In this document: positions 7,486-19,477 of the stretch, one piece after another
How the letters are laid out: each line of letters opens with the position of its first letter
How positions within the stretch are numbered: position 1 is the first letter of the stretch
Origin: Hyphomicrobiaceae bacterium
GTDB lineage: Bacteria; Pseudomonadota; Alphaproteobacteria; Rhizobiales; Hyphomicrobiaceae
NCBI GenBank assembly: GCA_008933705.1
Contig: WBUN01000014.1
Coordinates: 1 to 64,000, forward strand
DNA: 64,000 bases
Reading direction: 5' to 3'
Made by a program: the position numbers and the translations under genes
The notes under the pieces: model-generated
What the model was told of the DNA's origin: nothing
What the model saw: the letters and a program-made list of their open reading frames with translations, nothing else
The model's database searches: none

Positions 7486-9339
7486 ATGGCGGACATGAAC
7501 GCGTTTGAAACCATTCCCGTCGTGCTCGACGGCTTCGATACGGTCCCTGGCCTGTTCTGGCATCGCGTGGAGACGCGGCCCGACAAGGTGGCCATGCGCG
7601 AGAAGGATCGCGGCCTGTGGCGTTCCTATACTTGGGGCGAATACGGTGCGCGGGCCAAGGCCGTCGGCATGGGGCTGATCGCGCTCGGGCTGCAGCCGGG
7701 CGAGCATGTGGCCATCCTGTCGGAGAACAACAAGGAGTGGCTGTTCTGCGACCTCGGCGTCTTGTGCGCAGCCGGCATCTCGACCGGCATCTATCCAACC
7801 GATTCGCCGGCCCAGGTCGAATACCTGGTGAACGACTGCGATGCCAAGTACCTGTTCGTGGAAGACGAGGAGCAGCTCGACAAGATCCTGACCGTGCGCT
7901 CGCGCACACCGGGGCTGCGCAAGATCATCGTGTTCGATCTGGAGGGGTTGCGCGGATTCAGCGACGAGCAGGTGATGTCGCTTGATCAGTTGTACGCCTT
8001 GGGCGAGGAGCACGCGCGCAAGCAGCCGGAGCTTTGGCAGCAGCGCATCGCGCTTGCGAGGCCCGGCGACGTGGCGATCATCGTCTATACGTCGGGAACC
8101 ACCGGCCCCTCGAAGGGCGCGATGCTGACGCATCGCAACATCATCTTCCAGATCGGCCAGTTCAAGCGCATCGGCTTGCAGCTGCTGGAGACGGACGAGG
8201 CGCTGAACTTCCTGCCGCTGTGCCACGTCGCCGAGCGCTTCGGCGGTTGCTACAACCACATCTCCGCCATGCACATCGTCAACTTCGCGGAGGCGCCCGA
8301 TACGGTGCCGCAGAACCTGCGCGAGGTGGCGCCGCACATCTTCCTCGCCGTGCCGCGGGTGTGGGAGAAGCTCTATTCGGCCATCACCATCCAGATCAAG
8401 GAAGGCACGCGGCTGGGCCGGCTCGCCTACAAGCTGGCGATCTGGATCGGCCACAAGGCCAGCGCCTACGAGGTGGCAGGAAAGCCGGTGCCGGGGCCGT
8501 TGCGCATGCTGCGTGCGATCAGCGACTGGCTGGTCCTGCGCAACATCCGTGTCATCCTCGGCCTCAATCGCATCCGCTGGGCGGTGACGGGCGCCGCGCC
8601 GATCTCGCCGGACCTCATCCGCTGGTATTGGGCAATGGGCGTGAAGATGTTCGAGGTCTACGGACAGACCGAGAATGCCGGCCTCGCCACCGGCAACTAT
8701 CCGGGCCACCTGAAGCTCGGGACGATCGGCGTCGCAGCGCCGGGAACGGAAGTCAAGATATCGCCCCAGGGCGAGATCCTGCTGCGCGGGCCGCACATCT
8801 TCAAGGGTTATCACAACAAGGCGGACAAGACGGCAGAGGCCCTGCGCGACGGCTGGCTGCATACGGGCGACGTCGGCGTGATGGACGAGGCCGGCTTCGC
8901 GCGCATCACCGACCGCATGAAGGACATCATCATCACGGCCGGCGGCAAGAACATCACGCCGAGCGAGATCGAGAACCAGCTCAAATTCTCGCCTTACATC
9001 TCGGATGCGGTGGTGATCGGCGACCGGCGCAACTATCTCACCTGCCTGGTGATGATCGATCACGACAATGTCGTGAAGTTCGCACAGGAGCACAACGTGC
9101 CGTTCACGAACTATGCGAGCCTTTGCCGGGCGCCGGAGGTCGTGGAGTTGATCGGCAAGGAGGTGGAGGCGGTAAACAAGAAATTCGCCCGTGTCGAGAC
9201 CATCAAGAAGTTCCGCCTGATCGATCAGCTCCTTTCGGCCGAGGACGAGGAGCTGACGCCGACCATGAAGCTCAAGCGCGGCCTCGTGGAGAAGAAATAC
9301 AGCAATCTGATCGAGAGCATGTATTCGTCAGCGGCATGA
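7486..9339 (+). CDS. AMP-dependent long-chain acyl-CoA synthetase/ligase
   Basis: 617 residues, an ANL-superfamily adenylating enzyme that makes acyl-CoA from a free acid, ATP and CoA. The P-loop is YTSGTTGPSKGA (about 200-211), followed by the A5-type motif YGQTENAG, WLHTGDVG, and the C-terminal hinge and lysine region DRMKDIIITAGGKNITPSEIE. It belongs to the FadD15-like branch with a long C-terminal lid. The ATG at 7486 (or 7495, MNAFETIPV) was chosen over an upstream start inside livF. Its place inside the Liv-type transporter operon suggests that the imported compound is a carboxylic acid activated on entry. Confidence 0.9.
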   Translation: MADMNAFETIPVVLDGFDTVPGLFWHRVETRPDKVAMREKDRGLWRSYTWGEYGARAKAVGMGLIALGLQPGEHVAILSENNKEWLFCDLGVLCAAGISTGIYPTDSPAQVEYLVNDCDAKYLFVEDEEQLDKILTVRSRTPGLRKIIVFDLEGLRGFSDEQVMSLDQLYALGEEHARKQPELWQQRIALARPGDVAIIVYTSGTTGPSKGAMLTHRNIIFQIGQFKRIGLQLLETDEALNFLPLCHVAERFGGCYNHISAMHIVNFAEAPDTVPQNLREVAPHIFLAVPRVWEKLYSAITIQIKEGTRLGRLAYKLAIWIGHKASAYEVAGKPVPGPLRMLRAISDWLVLRNIRVILGLNRIRWAVTGAAPISPDLIRWYWAMGVKMFEVYGQTENAGLATGNYPGHLKLGTIGVAAPGTEVKISPQGEILLRGPHIFKGYHNKADKTAEALRDGWLHTGDVGVMDEAGFARITDRMKDIIITAGGKNITPSEIENQLKFSPYISDAVVIGDRRNYLTCLVMIDHDNVVKFAQEHNVPFTNYASLCRAPEVVELIGKEVEAVNKKFARVETIKKFRLIDQLLSAEDEELTPTMKLKRGLVEKKYSNLIESMYSSAA

Positions 9340-9454
9340 AAGGGGTTGTGGCCATGGGCGAACCGCCGGTGCTCGGCCCGGTGTTGCAGGAAGCAGGAAA
9401 GTCCAAGTTGAAGAGCAGATATCCACTTCAGCAGTGAACCATGGGAGGTTTGTA

Positions 9455-10624
9455 ATGAGGAAACTGTCCAAGCTGGCACTGAGTACTCTCTTTGCCGGCG
9501 CCATCGCTGTCCCGGCCCTGGCAGAGGACGGCGTCACCGACACCGAGATCATCCTGGGCTCGCACACCGATCTGAGCGGCCCGGTGGCGGTGTGGGGCGT
9601 GGGAGCCTCCGAAGGCGCGCGTATGCGATACGACGAGGTGAACGAGAAGGGCGGCATCCATGGCCGCAAGATCAAGTTCATCGTCGAGGACCACCAGTAC
9701 CAGGTGCCGCGCGCAATTCAGGCGGCCAACAAGCTGATCAACAACGACAAGATCTTTGCCATGGTGGGTGCGCTCGGCACGCCGATGAACAACGCGGTGC
9801 TGCCAGACCAGCTGGCCAAGGGCGTGCCCAACATCTTGCCGTTCACGGCGGCACGCGCCATGTCGGAGCCCTTCCACAAGCTGAAGTTCACGCAGTTCTC
9901 GACCTATTACGACCAGGTGCGCTCCGCCATCAAATACTTCGTCGAGAAGCAAGGAAAGAAGAAGGTGTGCGCCTACTACCTCGACAATGACTTCGGTCAT
10001 GAGGTGCGCGATGCCGTGCGCGATCAGGTCAAGGCCATGAAGCTCGCGGTGACCGCCGAGGCGACGGTGCTGCCGACCGATACCGAGTTCGTGGCGCCCG
10101 TCAGCAAGCTCAAGGCAGCCGGGTGCGATCTCGTCGTCATGGGTACGATCATCCGCGAGACGATCGTGACCATCGGCACGGCCAAGAAGCTCGGTTGGAC
10201 CGACGTGGTGTTCGTAGGCCAGAACGCCTCCTACGATCCGATCGTCGCCGCGGCGCAGGGCGGCATCACCGAGGGCTTCTATTCGGGCACCGGCATGCCG
10301 TTCACCTACATTGATACGGCATCGGATGAGATCAAGGCCTGGGCCGCCAAGTACAAGGCCAAGACCGGCAAGGACGCCAACAGCCCGGCACAGTACTCCT
10401 ACGTCGGTGCCGATATCGTCGTGAAGGCGCTCCAGGCCGCCGGCAAGGATTTGACGCGCGCCAAGTTCCTTGCCGCCTTGGAGGCGATCAAGGACTACAA
10501 GCCGATGTTCCCCGGCCCGGTCATCAGCTATGGGCCGGACAAGCACAAGGGTGCAAACGTGAGCTTCCTCGCGAAGGTGCAAGGCGGCCGCTGGGTGACG
10601 GTCGATCCCAACCTGTCGTACTGA
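9455..10624 (+). CDS. livK: periplasmic ligand-binding protein of the ABC transporter (LivK/Peripla_BP_6 family)
   Basis: 389 residues. The signal peptide MRKLSKLALSTLFAGAIAVP with an ALA cleavage site is followed by EDGVTDTEIILGSHTDLSGP, the usual start of a type I periplasmic binding fold. The start at 9455 is fixed by GGGAGG at 9443-9448; an upstream in-frame start at 9434 would spoil the signal peptide. It delivers substrate to the LivHMGF-type permease encoded before it. The ligand is unknown; the operon with an acyl-CoA ligase hints at a carboxylate or aromatic acid. Confidence 0.92.
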   Translation: MRKLSKLALSTLFAGAIAVPALAEDGVTDTEIILGSHTDLSGPVAVWGVGASEGARMRYDEVNEKGGIHGRKIKFIVEDHQYQVPRAIQAANKLINNDKIFAMVGALGTPMNNAVLPDQLAKGVPNILPFTAARAMSEPFHKLKFTQFSTYYDQVRSAIKYFVEKQGKKKVCAYYLDNDFGHEVRDAVRDQVKAMKLAVTAEATVLPTDTEFVAPVSKLKAAGCDLVVMGTIIRETIVTIGTAKKLGWTDVVFVGQNASYDPIVAAAQGGITEGFYSGTGMPFTYIDTASDEIKAWAAKYKAKTGKDANSPAQYSYVGADIVVKALQAAGKDLTRAKFLAALEAIKDYKPMFPGPVISYGPDKHKGANVSFLAKVQGGRWVTVDPNLSY

Positions 10625-10638
10625 ACGCGCAAGATCTG

Positions 10639-10672
10639 CGGGCGGGCGGCTTGGAGCCGGCCGCCCGTTCTT
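10639..10672. terminator. intrinsic terminator after the ABC transporter operon
   Basis: A 13-base-pair GC-rich stem with one mismatch (CGGGCGGGCGGCT / AGCCGGCCGCCCG) and a TGG loop, followed by TTCTT on the plus strand. It lies between two convergent genes, so it may serve both. Confidence 0.7.
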
Positions 10673-11678
10673 ATGTCTGGCGCTGCGGCCGATTGAGCAG
10701 GGCCACAAGCGTGTAGCTGATGATCATGAGCAGGAACCAGGCGCCGAGCTTGCCCGTGGACACCAGCGACCAGCCGTTGCGCTGGTGGGGATACATCCAT
10801 GCCGCGGTGAAGGTGCCGATGTTCTCCGCGAACCAGATGAAAAGAGCGACGAGCGCGAAACCGAGGAGCAAGGGCATGCGCCGATGCACCTTCCAGACCT
10901 TGAAGTGGATCCAGCAGCGGCCGAACAGAAGGGCGGTCAGCGCGAAGAGTGCGAGGCGGACGTCGGGCAGATAGTGGTGAGCGTAGAAGTTGACGTAGAT
11001 TCCCAGCGCCAGCAGGGACAGCGCCCATAGCGGCGGGTGGTGCGCGAAGCGGAAGTCGAACAGGCGCCAGCAGCGGGCAATGTAGGATCCGATCGCGGCG
11101 TACATGAAGCCCGTGAAGAGCGGCACGCCGCCGATGCGCAGCAGCGAAGCCTCCGGATAGATCCAGGAGCCGACGGAGGTCTTGAAGATCTCCATCATCG
11201 TGCCGACGGCATGGAAGATGAAGATGACGCGCGCCTCCTCGAGCGTCTCGAGCTTGAGGAGCAGCATCGCTGCCTGGATGACGAGCGCCGCGAGCACCAG
11301 GAAGTCATAGCGGGCGAGGGCGGCCCCCTTGGGATAGAGGAGGTGCGTGCCGATCAGCAGGGCCAGCATCAGCGCGCCGAAAAGGCAGGCCCAACCCTGC
11401 TTGATGCCGAACCGGGCAAGCTCATAGAGGGCGTGCGTGGCGGGGTGCTGCTCCGCCCGGGCACCGATGCGAGCCTCCGCCTCGATGAAGCGCGCCAGCG
11501 GCGCCCACAGCCGCGCTGCACTCCCTGCTTGGGAGCCGACCGGTGCCGGGGATGACGTCGTGGCGGGCCTGCCGAACCAGAAGCGGGCGACCTGCGGCCG
11601 TCCTTCGAGGGGCTCATCAGGATGGCGTGGGGTGCGGGGCGCGGGATCGTGCCTACTGCCAGGCAGTCGCTTCTGCAT
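10671..11678 (-). CDS. DUF817 family integral membrane protein
   Basis: 335 residues. About residues 95-330 form the DUF817 domain with seven or eight membrane helices; family-like stretches include [60 protein letters not shown] and [20 protein letters not shown]. The first ~60 residues are Pro/Arg/Ser-rich and do not look like DUF817, so the real start may be an alternative codon closer to [16 protein letters not shown]. The function of the family is unknown. It is convergent with the binding-protein gene and divergent from methylmalonyl-CoA mutase. Confidence 0.85.
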   Translation of the reverse strand: MQKRLPGSRHDPAPRTPRHPDEPLEGRPQVARFWFGRPATTSSPAPVGSQAGSAARLWAPLARFIEAEARIGARAEQHPATHALYELARFGIKQGWACLFGALMLALLIGTHLLYPKGAALARYDFLVLAALVIQAAMLLLKLETLEEARVIFIFHAVGTMMEIFKTSVGSWIYPEASLLRIGGVPLFTGFMYAAIGSYIARCWRLFDFRFAHHPPLWALSLLALGIYVNFYAHHYLPDVRLALFALTALLFGRCWIHFKVWKVHRRMPLLLGFALVALFIWFAENIGTFTAAWMYPHQRNGWSLVSTGKLGAWFLLMIISYTLVALLNRPQRQT

Positions 11679-11798
11679 GATCCCTCGCCCAGCCCCCTAA
11701 ACCGTGGCACATGCGGCCACTGGCCTTGGCGCGTTCATTTCATTAGATTCAGGCACAGCGACGGTCGAATGACGGCCAATTTGGGCAAGGCACATGGC

Positions 11799-14012
<2,214 letters not shown>

Positions 14013-14031
14013 GGCGCCACCGTGGCGCTAT

Positions 14032-14472
14032 TCAGCGGCGACGGATGCGGAAGCGGATCTTGTGGGTGCGAGGAGGCTGCGCCGCTGCCTCGCGGCGCGG
14101 CAGGGGGGCGACCGCGACGGCCGGGCGGGTCGTCGATGTGTAGATGAAGGCGCTGGCCGGCGTCGGGTGCTTCTGCCGGTCGCGCGTGCTGTAGACGAGC
14201 CATTGCGCCGATCGCGAGAGCGATCTGGGCGGGAGCGGCGAGGCCGCGGCGCCCCGATCCGGGCTCGCGGACGAGCGTGCGAGCTGGCGTGCGCTGTTCA
14301 TCGCGAACCACGCCTTGACGCAGGGATGCTCGTACATCTGCCGGCGGTTCTCGCTGTTGACGTAGAGAAGCGTGCCGCCCTCGCAGGAGAAGATCTCGTC
14401 TGCACGCGCCGGGTTCGCCAGGATAACTGCGGCGTACAGCGCCGCCGAGCAAACGAGCACACGGTTCAACAT
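14032..14472 (-). CDS. small secreted protein of unknown function
   Basis: 146 residues. The signal peptide MLNRVLVCSAALYAAVILAN ends near PARA, followed by DEIFSCEGGTLLYVNSENRR and a second Cys (HPCVKAWF), so one disulfide in the periplasm is possible. The C-terminal half is Arg/Pro/Ala-rich and low in complexity (ending KIRFRIRRR). The start at 14472 is supported by GGGAGGCG upstream; the open frame extends 13 codons further without a better site. It is convergent with the mutase gene. No family recognised. Confidence 0.65.
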   Translation of the reverse strand: MLNRVLVCSAALYAAVILANPARADEIFSCEGGTLLYVNSENRRQMYEHPCVKAWFAMNSARQLARSSASPDRGAAASPLPPRSLSRSAQWLVYSTRDRQKHPTPASAFIYTSTTRPAVAVAPLPRREAAAQPPRTHKIRFRIRRR

Positions 14473-14679
14473 GACTGAACGCCTCCCGTACACCCTCACC
14501 ACGGTAGGCAAAGGAGGTAAGAGAGATCTTAATCAGAGGGAATCAATGCTGGGCCAGCCTGTGGGCGGCTGCCCCTCGGCTTGGAGCACGATCGCTTCGG
14601 ATTAATCACTCGCTCCACGGGCAATGGTGCGGCTCAAGCGTGAATCCTGCTCTGTGGAGCGAGGTTCATAGTATCGCTC

Positions 14680-14742
14680 GTGCGATTCAGATCGAGAAAT
14701 TCGCTCCAAGCATGACACCGGCGAATTTCTCGATCATCGCAC
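14680..14742. repeat. long inverted repeat (perfect 15-bp arms plus 7-bp extension)
   Basis: GATCGAGAAATTCGC (14690-14704) and its exact reverse complement (14721-14735) flank a 16-base spacer. Outside them GTGCGAT (14680-14686) pairs with ATCGCAC (14736-14742), with TCA bulged on the left. It lies just 3' of the TRAP binding-protein gene on the minus strand. It is too AT-rich in the centre for an ordinary terminator and has no T run. Confidence 0.75.
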
Positions 14743-14775
14743 CAGATGCGAGTACGCTGCGTATCGCGCGGCGCC

Positions 14776-15873
14776 TCAGGTTCGCGTCTCCATGCGCACC
14801 TGATAGGTGTCAAAGCTCAGCTCGTTGACCTGCCACCACTGGTAGGCATCCTTGCGGAAGGCCCGCACGCTGTCATAGAGCTTCTTGAAGTTGGGATTCT
14901 TCGCGGCCTCCTCGGCGCAGGCCTCGTTTGTGGCCTTGTAGGCGGCGTTCAAGATCTCCGGGGAGAAGCCACGCAGGATCGCACCTTGGCTGATCAGGCG
15001 CTTGAGGGCGGCCGGATTGCTGTAGTCGTACTTGGAGAGGAACCAGGAGCCGGCCTCGTGCGCGGCGGCGGTCACCACCGCCTTGTAGTGCTTCGGCAGG
15101 TCGTTCCACTTGGCCAGATTGATGATGCAATGGCCCGAGGCGCCGCCCTCCCACCAGCCGGGGTAGTAGTAGTACTTGGCGATCTTGACGAAGCCGAACT
15201 TCTCATCGTCCGCCGGAGCAATCCACTCCACGGCGTCGAGCGTGCCCTTCTCGAGGGCGGGATAGACGTCACCGGCCGCGATCTGCTGGGGAATGACGCC
15301 GAGCTTGCTGATGATCTTGCCGGCAAATCCGCCGATGCGGAATTTGAGGCCCTTGAGATCGTCGACCGAGGTGATCTCCTTGCGGAACCATCCGCCCATC
15401 TGCCCGCCCGTGTCGCCCATCTTGATGACGTGGGTGTTGTAGCGCGCAAACAGCTCCTCGATGAGCTGCAGGCCCCCACCATGCTGATACCAGGCCTCGC
15501 CCATGCGGGCATTGAGACCGAAGGGGATGCCGGTCGAGAACGCAAAGGCGGTGTCCTTGCCCCAGTTGTAGTAGCCCGTCGTGAAGGACATCTCGACCGT
15601 CCCCGCCTGCACGGCGTCGAGCACCTGCAGGCCAGGCACGATCTCACCGGCTGCGAACAGCTGGATCTGGAAGCGGTTGTCGGTCATCTCGGCGACGCGC
15701 TTGACGAGAAAGTCGGCCGCACCGTGCAAGGTGTCGAGCACCTTCGGGAAGCTCGATGCGAGGCGCCATTTGATCTCGGGCATCGACTGCGCGATCGCGG
15801 GGGCAGCCACCGCGGTTGCACCAAGACCTGCGCCTGCTGCGGCACCGAGTTTAAGAAATTGGCGACGCTTCAT
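14776..15873 (-). CDS. dctP: TRAP transporter substrate-binding protein, DctP family
   Basis: 365 residues. The N terminus MKRRQFLKLGAAAGAGLGAT is a Tat-type signal (RRQFLK) ending near AIAQ. The mature part shows the DctP fold: WRLASSFPKVLDTLHGAADF, TGIPFGLNARMGEAWYQHGG, the Arg-containing LKGLKFRIGG that binds a carboxylate, and IAPADDEKFGFVKIAKYYYYPGWWEGG as in 2-oxo-acid or mannonate-type binders. The start at 15873 follows GGGGGAGGGGAGAG; an open frame extends 52 codons further upstream. No DctQ or DctM membrane subunits lie beside it, so it is an orphan here. Confidence 0.92.
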   Translation of the reverse strand: MKRRQFLKLGAAAGAGLGATAVAAPAIAQSMPEIKWRLASSFPKVLDTLHGAADFLVKRVAEMTDNRFQIQLFAAGEIVPGLQVLDAVQAGTVEMSFTTGYYNWGKDTAFAFSTGIPFGLNARMGEAWYQHGGGLQLIEELFARYNTHVIKMGDTGGQMGGWFRKEITSVDDLKGLKFRIGGFAGKIISKLGVIPQQIAAGDVYPALEKGTLDAVEWIAPADDEKFGFVKIAKYYYYPGWWEGGASGHCIINLAKWNDLPKHYKAVVTAAAHEAGSWFLSKYDYSNPAALKRLISQGAILRGFSPEILNAAYKATNEACAEEAAKNPNFKKLYDSVRAFRKDAYQWWQVNELSFDTYQVRMETRT

Positions 15874-16097
15874 ACTCTCCCCTCCCCCGAAATGACGATG
15901 CTCATTTTCCATACGGCATTGATTTCCATACAACCATTGATTCGAAGCGTCCATGGACGCGCGGTCGCTGTCCTTGACGCATCGGTCGACATCTCGTTGA
16001 CGGCACGTACGACCGCAGAGTGGGGGCAAGGCGCAGCGATGGCGGGCAAAGCCTCACGCGATCGTCGCAAGCGAAACCCCGAAGGCCACTTGCTCGC

Positions 16098-16126
16098 TTG
16101 ACAGCATAGGGCACCGCGGGTATCTC
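16098..16126 (+). promoter_or_regulatory. groES promoter (sigma-70 type)
   Basis: TTGACA at 16098-16103, a 17-base spacer, and TATCTC at 16121-16126, giving a start point near 16133. It sits directly ahead of the CIRCE element and groES. Confidence 0.75.
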
Positions 16127-16138
16127 ATCCGCCGACGG

Positions 16139-16165
16139 CTGGCACTCTCTTCCAAGAAGTGCTAA
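16139..16165 (+). promoter_or_regulatory. CIRCE operator (HrcA binding site)
   Basis: CTGGCACTC, nine bases, AAGTGCTAA. This matches the CIRCE consensus TTAGCACTC-N9-GAGTGCTAA with two changes on the left arm and one on the right. It lies just downstream of the predicted start point, so HrcA bound here would block groESL transcription until heat stress. hrcA itself is not in the window. Confidence 0.9.
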
Positions 16166-16235
16166 CAGCCGTTGACCAATCAACCTTTTTTGGGGCGCCT
16201 ATCTTAAGCCCCTGTAATCTGGAGAACTTTTTTCC

Positions 16236-16526
16236 ATGAAGTTCCGTCCCCTCCACGATCGCGTGGTTGTGCGCCGCGTCGACAGCGAAACGAAGACAGC
16301 CGGCGGCATCATCATCCCCGATACCGCTGCCGAGAAGCCCCAGCAGGGCGAGGTGATCGCGGTCGGCCCCGGCGCGCGCGACGAGTCCGGCAAGCTCACG
16401 CCTCTCGACGTCAAGAAGGGTGACAAGGTGCTGTTCGGCAAGTGGTCCGGCACCGAGGTCAAGATCGACGGGCAGGAGCTGCTCATCATGAAAGAGAGCG
16501 ACATCATGGGTGTCCTCGACCGCTAG
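16236..16526 (+). CDS. groS: co-chaperonin GroES (Hsp10)
   Basis: 96 residues, the normal length. [29 protein letters not shown] is the family N terminus, followed by the mobile loop, [20 protein letters not shown], and the C-terminal [11 protein letters not shown]. It forms the heptameric lid of the GroEL chamber. GGAG at 16221-16224 is the ribosome-binding site. It is the first gene of the CIRCE-controlled groESL operon; groEL starts 110 bases after its stop. Confidence 0.98.
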   Translation: MKFRPLHDRVVVRRVDSETKTAGGIIIPDTAAEKPQQGEVIAVGPGARDESGKLTPLDVKKGDKVLFGKWSGTEVKIDGQELLIMKESDIMGVLDR

Positions 16527-16630
16527 GACGCATGCGGCGACGTGGGGCACGTGAGGCCACCTCCCCACCTGCCAGCCGCCGGGACCAATGCATTGCAAGG
16601 GCGGTCTCACCCCCCATCATCAGGAGCTAA

Positions 16631-18280
<1,650 letters not shown>

Positions 18281-18311
18281 GCCGTCCGTCCACGCTCCAG
18301 TCTGACTGCGA

Positions 18312-18348
18312 AGCGCCGCCCGCGGACCCGCGGGCGGCGCTTCTGTTT
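18312..18348 (+). terminator. groESL intrinsic terminator
   Basis: A perfect 13-base-pair stem, AGCGCCGCCCGCG / CGCGGGCGGCGCT, with a four-base loop, followed by TCTGTTT. A second small dyad (GTTTGCAT / ATGCAAAC, 18345-18369) overlaps its 3' end. Confidence 0.85.
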
Positions 18349-18369
18349 GCATTCCTGTGAGATGCAAAC

Positions 18370-18616
18370 GGCGCCTTGACGCGGCGCATCGCGCAAATGT
18401 GCGCAAATGCGCACGCGGCGTGTATGCGTGTTCACAAGTGTTGGCCGGTCACAGCATGGAATATTAACAAACCTGCAATAACGCTGTTACGGGGCCTGGA
18501 ATGGCAAGGTGCATCGTGTGCACGCGGTCGTTCTTGCGGGGCTTCTCCGAGCCGGGTCCGCACGTATGTATCCCGCTCGGAAGTGATCGGACGGCGAAGG
18601 GCGTCGGTGCTTGGCG
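18370..18616. other. gap between groEL terminator and next gene
   Basis: The stretch has short repeats of GCGCAAAT near 18395-18420 and a low-GC patch with TTAACAAACCTGCAATAACG near 18466-18485 that may hold the promoter of the next gene. I see no coding frame with a plausible product. Confidence 0.5.
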
Positions 18617-19477
18617 ATGCGGTCTGTGGTGTTCGATGATCAGGGCGAGATGTGGGACGGCGCGTCCCGCAGGCTGCCCGACATCCTCCAAGGCTGTCTG
18701 GCGGGCTCGGAGGCGTTGGCCTACGCCGTCCGCAATCTTGGCTACGTCGTCGTCGGCGAGGGCAACGGCTCGGTGCGCGTGCGCCTGCGTCCGGCCGTCG
18801 TGTCGCCGATCGCTTTCAGCGCGCTCTGCTACTACCTGGCCGAAAGCAGGCCGGATCGCATCCTTATCTCCTGCCTCGAACGCAATTGGACGCACAGGCT
18901 GTTCGGCTCGCTTCAAGACGCCATACGGTACATGCTCGATATCCTGCCGGTCATCGACGGCGATCGATCGCACGACTTCAAGAGCCGCAGCAGGAGCATC
19001 GATCGCATCGAATCGACCAACCCGCTGGTTGCGCTGTTCAAGCTGTGGCTGGAGTCTCGCGGGCCTATCGACCATGATCGCCTCGATCGTCTGGTCAGGG
19101 AAGGGCTGCATGGCCGCTACGTCATCGTGCAGACCGGGCGCAGCAGGGCGGACGTATTTCTTCGCGAGGTGGGTCGCGGCTTCCTTTCCTACGACGATCA
19201 ATGGCTGTCGCGGTCCAAGGGACTGCGCGTCGAGGATCAGCCGGACTACTTCTACGGCAAGTGGGTTGCCGAGGCGTATCGCATGACGACCGGCCATGGC
19301 GCCCCGCGGCTGGAGGATGTCGACGCCATCATCAACAAGCCGGGTTCCGGACGGTCGCGCGTGCGCTACACGCGCCTGATCGTGCCGCTGCAGATGCCGT
19401 CGGGAAGCGATTGTCTGCTAGGCGCGTCGCTGATCGACCCGGCGATCGACCTGCGCCCCCGTGTCGAAGCGGGCTAG
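18617..19477 (+). CDS. uncharacterised protein with possible PAS-like C terminus
   Basis: 286 residues from the ATG at 18617 (a TTG at 18611 with GAAGGG eight bases upstream is equally possible). No signal peptide or membrane segment. The N-terminal half is unknown; the C-terminal part (about residues 205-275: DYFYGKWVAEAYR, then RVRYTRLIVPLQ and CLLGASLID) resembles the ending of PAS-type sensor domains that occur as stand-alone proteins in alphaproteobacteria. Its last 60 bases overlap the end of the gene on the opposite strand. The PAS resemblance is my impression of the pattern, not a search result. Confidence 0.7.
   Translation: MRSVVFDDQGEMWDGASRRLPDILQGCLAGSEALAYAVRNLGYVVVGEGNGSVRVRLRPAVVSPIAFSALCYYLAESRPDRILISCLERNWTHRLFGSLQDAIRYMLDILPVIDGDRSHDFKSRSRSIDRIESTNPLVALFKLWLESRGPIDHDRLDRLVREGLHGRYVIVQTGRSRADVFLREVGRGFLSYDDQWLSRSKGLRVEDQPDYFYGKWVAEAYRMTTGHGAPRLEDVDAIINKPGSGRSRVRYTRLIVPLQMPSGSDCLLGASLIDPAIDLRPRVEAG

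Noticed and set aside
9428-10708. 426-codon minus-strand frame opposite livK
   Set aside because: Antisense shadow of a gene with a good signal peptide and family motifs.
14014-14028. Terminator between scpA and the small secreted gene
   Set aside because: GCGCCAC/GTGGCGC pairs, but the arms touch (one-base centre) and no T run follows, so support is weak.
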